From NCBI RefSeq assembly GCF_018130215.1, contig NZ_JAFCKQ010000019.1:1-64000 (forward strand): a stretch of DNA of 64,000 nt, given 5' to 3'. Shown here one piece after another: positions 36,518 to 43,815 of this stretch; positions within the stretch are counted from its first letter, which is position 1, and each line of letters opens with the position of its first letter. The notes under the pieces are model-generated. The model saw only the letters and a program-made list of their open reading frames with translations. It had not been told where the DNA came from and did not search any database. Position numbers and translations under genes: made by a program. This stretch comes from Bradyrhizobium jicamae. Lineage in GTDB: Bacteria; Pseudomonadota; Alphaproteobacteria; Rhizobiales; Xanthobacteraceae.

Positions 36518-37075
36518 CTAGTACGCGTCCTTGGCATCCGCCTCCTCGCTGGTCTGCACCAGCTCGAGGCTCTTCTCGACCTTGCCGAGCAGGCGTCCGA
36601 GGTCGCGGCGCTCCTGGGCCGAGAGACAGGCCAGGATCTCCTGCTCCTTGCGCAGAAGGCGCGGGATCAGCTCTTCGTACAGCGCCTGCCCCTTCTTCGT
36701 CAGTTGCAGGCGGAATTCGCGGCGATCGTCCTCGTTCTCGACGCGCTCGACGACCTCGCGCTCCATCAGTGCCGAGACAGCGCGGCTGATGGTGGATTTA
36801 TGCGTGCGGGTGCAGTGCGCGATGTATTGCGCGCTGCAGGCGCCGTTGCGGAAGCCGAGCGTTGCGAGCACGCGCCATTCCGGAATGTCGAGGCCGTAGC
36901 GTTCTTCATATTCGACCGCCAGCGCGGAGCTGACCTCGGCCGCGAGCCGGTTCAGCCGGAACGGCACAAAGTGGAACAGATCGAGGCGCTTGCGCCGTGG
37001 CGCGACATCGTCGCGCAGTTCGGCGTCCCCCGCGGGGCGTGGGCGGAGCGGAGGCTGGCTTGAGGTCCTGGCCAA
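36518..37075 (-). CDS. MarR-family regulator of the homogentisate operon
   Basis: A 185-residue winged-helix protein: dimerisation helices near both ends, and the DNA-binding core YIAHCTRTHKSTISRAVSAL followed by the DDRREFRLQLTKKG wing, both classical MarR. It is divergent from the monooxygenase/hmgA operon and presumably represses it, releasing DNA when an aromatic intermediate binds. The start is TTG, supported by GGAGGAA seven bases upstream; the next usable codons lie well inside the protein. An imperfect palindrome is centred 58 bases upstream. Confidence 0.85.
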   Translation of the reverse strand: MARTSSQPPLRPRPAGDAELRDDVAPRRKRLDLFHFVPFRLNRLAAEVSSALAVEYEERYGLDIPEWRVLATLGFRNGACSAQYIAHCTRTHKSTISRAVSALMEREVVERVENEDDRREFRLQLTKKGQALYEELIPRLLRKEQEILACLSAQERRDLGRLLGKVEKSLELVQTSEEADAKDAY

Positions 37076-37124
37076 ATAATTCCTCCAATTTGAGTTGACG
37101 GCGGGCCCGACTGGGAGTTTAAGA

Positions 37125-37142
37125 TAGTTGCAAGTGAGACTA
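37125..37142. promoter_or_regulatory. Candidate MarR operator
   Basis: TAGTTGCAAGTGAGACTA is an 18-base imperfect palindrome (12 positions symmetric) with TAGT/ACTA ends and inner CA/TG steps, the size and symmetry MarR dimers prefer. It lies in the gap between marR and the monooxygenase gene, so one bound dimer could control both promoters. Confidence 0.5.
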
Positions 37143-37190
37143 ATTTAGCAAGGTCGCGGACCGGTCGCAAGCTTGTCATACAAGACCAAG

Positions 37191-37250
37191 GTCCAAGAAA
37201 TCGTCCAAGAGCCGGTCCAAGAACCGGCCTTGGTACCGGCCTTGGTACCG
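37191..37250. repeat. Five-unit 12-bp tandem repeat in the monooxygenase leader
   Basis: Five 12-base units: GTCCAAGAAATC, GTCCAAGAGCCG, GTCCAAGAACCG and two GCCTTGGTACCG. The first kind is nearly the inverse of the second, so the RNA can fold CCGGTCCAAG against CTTGGTACCGG. It lies just before the chosen start of the monooxygenase. If translation instead began at an upstream TTG (37173) it would encode the tetrapeptide repeats VQEP and ALVP. Confidence 0.7.
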
Positions 37251-37277
37251 GCCGCAGGGAACAACCAGGGTCACGCA

Positions 37278-38906
37278 ATGGCACAAGCCAACACGGCACA
37301 GGCCAAAACCCAGTTCGGCTATCGTCGCCACCCCGATCAGGACCGGGCGGGCGCGAAGATGGCGGAGCATCCGGTCGTCGTGGTCGGCGCCGGCCCGGTA
37401 GGTCTCTCGCTCGCCATCGATCTGGCGCAGCGCGGCCAGCGCGTGGTGCTGCTGGACGATGCCGACCGGATCGGCGAAGGCTCGCGAGCGATCTGCTTCT
37501 CCAAGCGTTCGCTGGAATTCTGGGACCGCCTTGGTGTCGGCGACCGCATGGTCGACAAGGGCGTGGTGTGGAGCGTCGGCAAGATCTTCCATGGCGCCTC
37601 GCAGCTCTATCAGTTCAACCTGCTGCCGGAGGAAGGCCACAAGCGGCCTGCCTTCATCAATCTCCAGCAATTTTATGCCGAGGCCTATCTGGTCGATCGG
37701 GTCGAGCAGCTGCCTGGGATCGATCTGCGCTGGCGCAACAAGGTGATCGCGCTGGAGAGCCGCAATGACGGCGTCGCGCTGACCATTGCGACACCCGACG
37801 GTTCCTACCAGGTGCATGCCGGCTTCGTCGTCGCCTGCGACGGCGCCCGTTCGTCGCTGCGGCAGATGGTCGGTGCTGATTTCGCCGGCCAGGTGTTCGA
37901 GGACCAGTTCCTGATTGCCGACGTCAAGATGACCGCGGCGTTTCCGACCGAACGCTGGTTCTGGTTCGATCCGCCGTTCCACGCCGGCCGCTCGGCGCTG
38001 CTGCACAAGCAGCCGGACGACATCTGGCGCATCGATCTGCAGCTCAATCCGGACGCCGATCCGGTGGCCGAGAAGCGGCCGGAGAATGTGCGGCCACGGA
38101 TCGAGCGCATGCTCGGGCATGACAAGTTCGAGTTCGAATGGATCTCGCTGTACAAGTTCCAGTGCCGGCGGATGGCCAAGTTCATCCACGGACGGGTGAT
38201 CTTCGCCGGCGATTCCGCGCATCAGGTCTCGCCGTTCGGCGCGCGCGGCGCCAATTCCGGGCTCGAGGATGCCGAGAATCTGGCCTGGAAGCTTGACCGC
38301 GTGCTGCGCGGGATCTCGCCGGAAGGGCTGTTGGAGAGCTATCACGTCGAGCGCAGCGCCGCGGCGGACGAGAACATCCGCGAATCGACCCGCTCGACCG
38401 ATTTCATGGCGCCGGTGACGCGGCAGGAGGCGCGGCTGCGTGAGGCGGTGCTGTCGCTCGCCAGGGACACCGAGTTCGGCAAGCGCATGGTCAATGGCGG
38501 CCGGCTCTCGGTACCCTCGATCTATGACACGCCGCTGTCGACCGGGGATCAGGACCAGTGGCGCGGTGGCCCGCGGCCCGGCGCCTCGATGCCGGATGCG
38601 CCGATGACGTCGCGGGACGGCGGGTCCACCTATCTCACCGAGGCTTTCATCAGGCAGGGAACGCGCTTCACGCTGCTCGCGTTCAGCAATGGTGCTGACG
38701 TCGCCGTGCCCGATGGTGTCGGCACGATCCGTGTCGGCGGCGACGACGGGCTGGTCGACGCCAAGGGATTGGCCGGCCGGCGCTACGACGCGGTGCCCGG
38801 CACCGCCTATCTGCTGCGGCCGGACGGCTATGTCGCTGCACGATTCCGGAAAGCCTCGCGGCCGGCGCTCGACGCTGCGCTGGCGCGCGCATCCGGCCAG
38901 AACTGA
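37278..38906 (+). CDS. FAD-dependent aromatic monooxygenase (MhpA/PheA class)
   Basis: A 542-residue flavoprotein hydroxylase. The dinucleotide-binding GAGPVGLSLAIDLAQRG is near residue 33, the DG motif CDGARSSLR near 185, and FAGDSAHQVSPFGARGANSG near 310; the C-terminal third is the thioredoxin-like domain of this class. It heads an operon ending in hmgA and fahA, so it may hydroxylate a phenolic compound to homogentisate or feed the same route (for example 3-hydroxyphenylacetate); the substrate is not shown by sequence. An in-frame TTG at 37173 would add 35 residues of tandem repeat, so the ATG is preferred. Confidence 0.75.
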   Translation: MAQANTAQAKTQFGYRRHPDQDRAGAKMAEHPVVVVGAGPVGLSLAIDLAQRGQRVVLLDDADRIGEGSRAICFSKRSLEFWDRLGVGDRMVDKGVVWSVGKIFHGASQLYQFNLLPEEGHKRPAFINLQQFYAEAYLVDRVEQLPGIDLRWRNKVIALESRNDGVALTIATPDGSYQVHAGFVVACDGARSSLRQMVGADFAGQVFEDQFLIADVKMTAAFPTERWFWFDPPFHAGRSALLHKQPDDIWRIDLQLNPDADPVAEKRPENVRPRIERMLGHDKFEFEWISLYKFQCRRMAKFIHGRVIFAGDSAHQVSPFGARGANSGLEDAENLAWKLDRVLRGISPEGLLESYHVERSAAADENIRESTRSTDFMAPVTRQEARLREAVLSLARDTEFGKRMVNGGRLSVPSIYDTPLSTGDQDQWRGGPRPGASMPDAPMTSRDGGSTYLTEAFIRQGTRFTLLAFSNGADVAVPDGVGTIRVGGDDGLVDAKGLAGRRYDAVPGTAYLLRPDGYVAARFRKASRPALDAALARASGQN

Positions 38907-38916
38907 GGTGTCGCCG

Positions 38917-39144
38917 ATGGCGCTGTCGACCAGCTCGAACTTCGCACGGCCCGACGATGCGTTCCGCGCCGTCGTCGAGGCGCATCGCGGCCTCACCGAC
39001 GCGCAGAGCGCCGATCTGGACGCCGCGCTGGTCCTGGTGCTCGCCAACCATATCGGCGACATCGACGTGCTGCGCGAGGCGATCGCGCTGGCGAAGCGGC
39101 GCCTGCTAGACGCCAGCCAGCAGCAACAACAGCAACAGCAATAG
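38917..39144 (+). CDS. DUF2783-type small protein with a polyglutamine tail
   Basis: A 75-residue helical protein starting ten bases after the monooxygenase stop. It resembles DUF2783 proteins, which I recall beside FAD monooxygenases and MBL-fold proteins in other proteobacteria. The middle contains LTDAQSADLDAALVLVL and DIDVLREAIALAKRRL. It ends in eight consecutive glutamines coded by mixed CAG and CAA codons. No function is known to me; its fixed position suggests a subunit or accessory factor of the neighbouring enzyme. Confidence 0.7.
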   Translation: MALSTSSNFARPDDAFRAVVEAHRGLTDAQSADLDAALVLVLANHIGDIDVLREAIALAKRRLLDASQQQQQQQQ

Positions 39145-39164
39145 CGACAGACAGGATTGAACTG

Positions 39165-40121
39165 ATGGCCAAAGGTTTTGCCTCGACCACCGACCTCACC
39201 GAGAAGAAGGTCACCTTCTCCGAGATCGGCACCGATCTCTATGCCTTCACTGCGGAGGGCGATCCCAACACCGCCGTCATCGTCGGCGACGACGGCTGCC
39301 TCGTATTCGACGCACAGGCGACGCCTGCGATGGCGAACAAGGTGATCGAGCGCGTGCGCAAGGTGACCGACAAGCCGATCAAATACGTCGTGCTGTCGCA
39401 CTATCACGCCGTGCGCGTGCTCGGCGCGTCCGCCTACAAGGCGCAGGGCATCGTCGCCTCGCAGGAGACCTATCGTCTGATCCAGGAGCGCGGCCAGCAG
39501 GACTGGGATTCCGAATATGGCCGCTTTCCGCGGCTGTTCCAGGACGCCGCCAGCATTCCCGGCCTGACCTGGCCGACCCTGACCTTCGAGGGCGAGATGT
39601 CGATCTATCTCGGCAAGCGCGAGGTGCGGCTGATGCAGCTCGGTGCCGGCCACACCTCCGGCGACATCGTCGCCTGGGTGCCGGACGCCGAGGTGATGTT
39701 CTCCGGCGACCTGATCGAATACCACTCGGCCTGCTATTGCGGCGACGCGCACTTGCGCGAATGGCCGATGACGCTGAACGAGATCCGCGCCTTCAATCCG
39801 AAGGCGATCGCGCCCGGCCGCGGTGATGCGCTGACCGGCCTCGCCACCACGCGCGAAGCGATCGCGATGACCCGCGACTTCGTCAACACGCTCTATGGTG
39901 CCGCGGAGGCGTCGGTCGCCAAGGGCCGCAGCCTGAAGGAATCGATGGCTGCGACGCGCGAAGTGATGGATCCGAAGTTCTCGAGCTTTGCGATCTACGA
40001 GCACTGCCTGCCGTTCAACGTCTCGCGCGCCTATGACGAGGCGTCCGGGATCGATGACCCCGTGATCTGGACCGACAAGCGCGACCAGGAAATGTGGGCC
40101 GCCCTGCAAGGAGGAGGATAG
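39165..40121 (+). CDS. Metallo-beta-lactamase-fold protein with a degenerate metal motif
   Basis: A 318-residue MBL-fold protein. The family motif HxHxDH is here H79-Y-H81-A-V83-R84, so the aspartate and last histidine of the second zinc site are missing, while the later GAGHTSGD and FSGDLIEYHSA segments are kept. A single-metal enzyme or altered activity is expected. It is 20 bases after the DUF2783 gene and 2 bases before hmgA, firmly inside the operon. I recall the HYHAVRV variant in orthologues, so this may define a subfamily with its own reaction in aromatic catabolism. Confidence 0.75.
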   Translation: MAKGFASTTDLTEKKVTFSEIGTDLYAFTAEGDPNTAVIVGDDGCLVFDAQATPAMANKVIERVRKVTDKPIKYVVLSHYHAVRVLGASAYKAQGIVASQETYRLIQERGQQDWDSEYGRFPRLFQDAASIPGLTWPTLTFEGEMSIYLGKREVRLMQLGAGHTSGDIVAWVPDAEVMFSGDLIEYHSACYCGDAHLREWPMTLNEIRAFNPKAIAPGRGDALTGLATTREAIAMTRDFVNTLYGAAEASVAKGRSLKESMAATREVMDPKFSSFAIYEHCLPFNVSRAYDEASGIDDPVIWTDKRDQEMWAALQGGG

Positions 40122-40123
40122 TC

Positions 40124-41470
40124 ATGAACATCAACGCCTCGCCTGATCAGATCGTCCGCAGCTCCGGACAGGTGACGCCGGGCTACATGTCCGGCTTCGG
40201 CAACAGCTTCGAGACCGAGGCGCTGCCCGGCGCGCTGCCGATGGGCCGCAACTCGCCGCAACGCTGCGCCTACGGTCTCTATGCCGAGCAGCTCTCCGGC
40301 TCGCCGTTCACCGCTCCGCGCGGCACCAATGAGCGTTCCTGGCTCTATCGTATCCGCCCGTCGGTGCGGCACTCCGGCCGCTTCGCCAAGGCCGATGCCG
40401 GGTTGTGGCGCACCGCGCCGTGCCACGAATACGAGATGCCGATCGCGCAGCTGCGCTGGGACCCGGCGCCGATCCCGAAGGAGGACATGACGTTCCTGCA
40501 GGGCGTGCAGACCATGACCACGGCGGGTGACGCCAACACCCAGGCCGGCATGGCGGCGCATATCTATCTCATCACCAAATCGATGGTGGACCAGCATTTC
40601 TACAATGCCGACGGCGAGATGATGTTCGTGCTGCAGCAGGGAAACGTGCGCTTCGTCACCGAGTTCGGCCGCATCGATGCCGAGCCGGGCGAGATCGTGG
40701 TGATCCCGCGTGGCGTCAAGTTCCGGGTCGAGATCCCGGCAGGGCCGGCGCGCGGCTATCTCTGCGAAAACTACGGCGGCGCGTTCACGCTGCCGGAGCG
40801 CGGCCCGATCGGCGCCAACTGCCTCGCCAATTCGCGCGACTTCCTGACGCCGGTCGCTGCCTATGAGGACAAGGACACCCCGACCGAGCTCTTCGTGAAG
40901 TGGGGCGGCGCGCTGTTCAAGACCACGCTGCCGCATTCACCCATCGACGTGGTGGCATGGCACGGCAATTACGCGCCGTACAAATATGACCTGCGCACCT
41001 TCTCGCCGGTCGGCGCGATCGCCTTCGATCATCCCGATCCGTCGATCTTCACGGTGCTGACCTCGCCATCGGAGACCGCGGGCACCGCCAATATCGACTT
41101 CGTGATCTTCCCGGAGCGCTGGATGGTGGCCGACAACACCTTCCGTCCGCCGTGGTACCACATGAACATCATGTCGGAGTTCATGGGCCTGATCTACGGC
41201 GTCTACGACGCCAAGCCGCAAGGCTTCGTCCCCGGCGGCATCTCGCTCCACAATTGCATGCTGCCGCACGGCCCCGACCGTGAGGCGTTCGAGCATGCCA
41301 GCAACAGCGAGCTGAAGCCGGTGAAGCTGACCGGCACCATGGCGTTCATGTTCGAGACCCGTTTCCCGCAGCGCGTGACCGAGCACGCGGCGAAATCGTC
41401 GACGCTGCAGGACGATTATTCGGACTGCTGGAAGGGACTCGAGAAGAAGTTCGATCCGAGCAAGCCGTAG
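40124..41470 (+). CDS. hmgA: Homogentisate 1,2-dioxygenase
   Basis: Opens the ring of homogentisate to maleylacetoacetate with Fe(II) and O2. The 448-residue length is normal. Iron ligands H346, E352 and H382 have exactly the 6 and 30 residue spacing of the human enzyme (335, 341, 371), and the YMSGFGNSFETEALPGALP signature opens the protein. GGAGGAGGA lies before the chosen ATG, and an upstream start would overlap the previous gene. It is the fourth gene of the operon and is followed by a GC-rich hairpin and fahA. Confidence 0.95.
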   Translation: MNINASPDQIVRSSGQVTPGYMSGFGNSFETEALPGALPMGRNSPQRCAYGLYAEQLSGSPFTAPRGTNERSWLYRIRPSVRHSGRFAKADAGLWRTAPCHEYEMPIAQLRWDPAPIPKEDMTFLQGVQTMTTAGDANTQAGMAAHIYLITKSMVDQHFYNADGEMMFVLQQGNVRFVTEFGRIDAEPGEIVVIPRGVKFRVEIPAGPARGYLCENYGGAFTLPERGPIGANCLANSRDFLTPVAAYEDKDTPTELFVKWGGALFKTTLPHSPIDVVAWHGNYAPYKYDLRTFSPVGAIAFDHPDPSIFTVLTSPSETAGTANIDFVIFPERWMVADNTFRPPWYHMNIMSEFMGLIYGVYDAKPQGFVPGGISLHNCMLPHGPDREAFEHASNSELKPVKLTGTMAFMFETRFPQRVTEHAAKSSTLQDDYSDCWKGLEKKFDPSKP

Positions 41471-41490
41471 TCTTGTCACCGCCTGCGAGA

Positions 41491-41518
41491 CCGCTATGGC
41501 CGGGTTCGGCCATGGCGG
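41491..41518 (+). other. Intercistronic hairpin between hmgA and fahA
   Basis: CCGCTATGGCCG and CGGCCATGGCGG form a 12-base stem with one T-G wobble and loop GGTT. With no T-run it is more likely an mRNA-stability or translation element than a terminator, since fahA continues 19 bases on. Confidence 0.5.
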
Positions 41519-41536
41519 CGTAAACCGGAGGAAATT

Positions 41537-42808
41537 GTGCCCCACCCGAACGATCCCAAACTCCGCTCCTTCATCGACGTCGCGCCCACCTCCGACTTCC
41601 CGATCCAGAACCTGCCCTATGGCGTGTTCTCGTCGAAGGACGGCCTCGCGCCGCGGGTCGGCGTCGCGATAGGCGATTATGTGCTCGATCTCTGGGAGCT
41701 CGAGCAGGATTCGCGGCTCGACGTCGGGCCGCTCGGCGTGTTCTCGCAGCCGTCGCTCAACGCCTTCATGGCGCTCGGACCCAAAGTATGGTCAGCGACG
41801 CGGGCGCGGATCAGCGAACTGCTGCGCTCCGACCATCCGGAGCTGCGCGACAACAGGGAATTGCGGGCGCGGGCGCTGGTGCCGATGGCTGACGTGAAGC
41901 TGCACATGCCGTTCACGGTCGCCGGCTACACCGATTTCTATTCATCGAAGGAGCACGCCACCAATGTCGGCGTCATGTTCCGCGGCAAGGACAATGCGCT
42001 GCAGCCGAACTGGCTGCACATGCCGATTGGCTACAACGGCCGCGCGTCGACCGTGGTGGTGTCGGGCACCAGGGTGCGACGCCCGCGCGGGCAGCTGAAG
42101 CCGCCGGCTGCCGAGGTGCCGAGCTTCGGCCCGTGCAAGCGGCTCGATTTCGAACTCGAAATGGGTGTCGTCGTTGGACAGGCGTCAGCGATGGGCGAGA
42201 TGCTCACCGAGAAGCAGGCCGAGGAGATGATCTTCGGCTTCGTCATCCTCAACGACTGGAGCGCGCGCGATATCCAGCAATGGGAATATGTGCCGCTCGG
42301 TCCGTTCCAGGCCAAGGCATTCGCGACCTCGGTCAGCCCATGGGTGGTGACGCGCGAGGCGCTGGAGCCGTTCCGGATGCAGGGGCCGGCGCAGCAGCCC
42401 GAGCCGCTCGCCTATCTGAAGCAGGCGCAGCCGAACAATTACGACCTCGCGCTCGATGTTGCGCTGCGCGGCGGCGCGATGAACGAGGCGAAGACGATCT
42501 GCAGCACCAATTTCAAGTACATGTACTGGTCGTCGGTGCAGCAGCTCGTGCATCACGCTTCATCTGGCTGCGCGATGAATGTCGGCGACCTCTTGGGGTC
42601 CGGCACCATTTCCGGGCCGGAGAAGCATCAGCGTGGCAGTCTTCTGGAGATCAGCTGGAACGGTACCGAGCCGGTCGAGCTTGGTGGCGACGTCAAGCGC
42701 TCGTTCCTTGAGGACGGCGATTCGCTCGCGATGCGCGGCTGGTGCCAGGGCGACGGCTATCGTGTCGGATTCGGCGAGGTCGAGGGAACGATCGTCGCGG
42801 CGGAATGA
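41537..42808 (+). CDS. fahA: Fumarylacetoacetase
   Basis: Hydrolyses fumarylacetoacetate to fumarate and acetoacetate, the last step of tyrosine breakdown. The 423 residues include the N-terminal SH3-like domain (FPIQNLPYGVF near 19) and the catalytic domain with the metal-binding YTDFYSSKEHATNVG, the DFELEMGVVVG and the LNDWSARDIQ segments, all characteristic of FAH. The start is GTG behind GGAGGAAA. Maleylacetoacetate isomerase (maiA) is not in the operon and must be encoded elsewhere, or maleylacetoacetate isomerises with glutathione. Confidence 0.95.
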   Translation: MPHPNDPKLRSFIDVAPTSDFPIQNLPYGVFSSKDGLAPRVGVAIGDYVLDLWELEQDSRLDVGPLGVFSQPSLNAFMALGPKVWSATRARISELLRSDHPELRDNRELRARALVPMADVKLHMPFTVAGYTDFYSSKEHATNVGVMFRGKDNALQPNWLHMPIGYNGRASTVVVSGTRVRRPRGQLKPPAAEVPSFGPCKRLDFELEMGVVVGQASAMGEMLTEKQAEEMIFGFVILNDWSARDIQQWEYVPLGPFQAKAFATSVSPWVVTREALEPFRMQGPAQQPEPLAYLKQAQPNNYDLALDVALRGGAMNEAKTICSTNFKYMYWSSVQQLVHHASSGCAMNVGDLLGSGTISGPEKHQRGSLLEISWNGTEPVELGGDVKRSFLEDGDSLAMRGWCQGDGYRVGFGEVEGTIVAAE

Positions 42809-42827
42809 TCAATGACAGGGGAGGAGC

Positions 42828-43139
42828 TCAACGCTCCTCAGGCCTGATATCCCTCAGCCGCGCCGAATGCGCCGCGCACTCCTCGGCGCTGTACTTCAGA
42901 TGCACTCGCTTGTCTGACGGCGGTTGCCTTGCCGTGCACACGCCCGTCCGCCATTCCTTCGCCGGCCGGATCGGGCGAGGCGCAAAGCCGCCGCCGCAGT
43001 TCGGGCAGACATTGCCGAGCTTCTGTTCCGCGCACTCCGCACAGAACGTGCATTCATACGAACAGATCCGCGCATCCGTTGCACTTGGCGGCAGGTCCTT
43101 GTCGCAATACTCACAGTTCGGTCGCAGTTGCAGTGCCAT
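42828..43139 (-). CDS. DUF1272 zinc-ribbon-like protein
   Basis: A 103-residue protein with an N-terminal zinc-binding domain: CEYCDKDLP, CSYECTFCAECAEQ and CPNCGGGF supply about nine cysteines in CxxC pairs. The C-terminal 40 residues are basic and less ordered. AGAGGAA precedes the ATG. DUF1272 proteins are small and of unknown function. The gene is convergent with fahA, 20 bases apart. Confidence 0.8.
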   Translation of the reverse strand: MALQLRPNCEYCDKDLPPSATDARICSYECTFCAECAEQKLGNVCPNCGGGFAPRPIRPAKEWRTGVCTARQPPSDKRVHLKYSAEECAAHSARLRDIRPEER

Positions 43140-43216
43140 GGTCGTTCCTCTTGTCAGGGCGATGATGGCAAATCACGCCGCACCGGCGAATGGCGTATTT
43201 CCCTCGATTTGCGCCA

Positions 43217-43693
43217 CTACCCCGGCAGGACCTTGAGCGGCAGTTTCGAGCTCTCCTTCAAGCGATCCAGCACGATCGTTGAACGCACATGGGCGACGCT
43301 CTGGTGCGGCATCAGCACGTTGTTGACGATGTCGGACAGGCTCTTCAGATCGCGCAGCATCACCTTGAGCACGTAGTCGGCATCGCCCGTCAGCGCGTAG
43401 GCCTCCTGGATCTCGTCGACGCGGTTGACCAACTCGCGAAACCGCTTGGCGTTGTCGGGCGAATGGGTCGCCAGCGTGATGTGGATGAAGGCAATCAGGC
43501 CGAAGCCGAGCGCCTCGCCGGCGAGGTCGGCGTGGTAGCCGGAGATCACCTTCTCTTCCTCCAGGCGCATCCGTCGGCGCGAGCATTGCGAGGCAGAGAG
43601 GCCGACGAGGTCGGCCAGCTGCTGGTTGGTCAGCCGGCCGTCGTCCTGCAGGGCGGCGAGCATTTTGAGATCGAAGGCATCAACTTCGGTCAT
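43217..43693 (-). CDS. Lrp/AsnC-family regulator, probable regulator of hpd
   Basis: A 158-residue feast/famine regulator: N-terminal HTH (LKMLAALQDDGRLTNQQLADLVGLSASQCSRR) and a C-terminal RAM ligand-binding domain (AYALTGDADYVLKVMLRDLKS). It is divergent from hpd, 122 bases away, with two palindromes in between, one only 16 bases from its own start. It probably senses an aromatic amino acid or derivative and controls hpd and itself. The ligand is inference; the context is strong. Confidence 0.85.
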   Translation of the reverse strand: MTEVDAFDLKMLAALQDDGRLTNQQLADLVGLSASQCSRRRMRLEEEKVISGYHADLAGEALGFGLIAFIHITLATHSPDNAKRFRELVNRVDEIQEAYALTGDADYVLKVMLRDLKSLSDIVNNVLMPHQSVAHVRSTIVLDRLKESSKLPLKVLPG

Positions 43694-43708
43694 GCGTCAA
43701 ATGTCCAT

Positions 43709-43731
43709 ATCATGCACAAAGCGTGCATGAT
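43709..43731. promoter_or_regulatory. Palindromic operator 1, next to the Lrp-type gene
   Basis: ATCATGCAC and GTGCATGAT are perfect 9-base inverted arms with spacer AAAGC. The edge is 16 bases from the regulator start, where binding would repress it. The core (TGCAC/GTGCA) matches operator 2. Confidence 0.7.
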
Positions 43732-43750
43732 TCTAGCAAAATGCGGGTCA

Positions 43751-43775
43751 TTTTGCACGCACATTGCGTGCAAAA
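43751..43775. promoter_or_regulatory. Palindromic operator 2, upstream of hpd
   Basis: TTTTGCACGC and GCGTGCAAAA are perfect 10-base inverted arms with spacer ACATT, centred 43 bases (four helical turns) from operator 1 and 53 bases before the hpd start. The pair would suit co-operative binding of an Lrp octamer. Confidence 0.75.
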
Positions 43776-43815
43776 CGGCGGAAATTGACCCCAGCCAAAT
43801 CAGGGAGAGTCCGCC

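Noticed and set aside
37173..37277. TTG-started N-terminal extension of the monooxygenase.
   Set aside because: The extra residues are a tandem repeat outside the family fold, and no better ribosome site supports the TTG.
37176..40109. Open frame of 977 codons on the minus strand across the homogentisate operon.
   Set aside because: It mirrors the monooxygenase, DUF2783 and MBL genes, is rich in H, R, G and D without any motif, and lacks a ribosome site.
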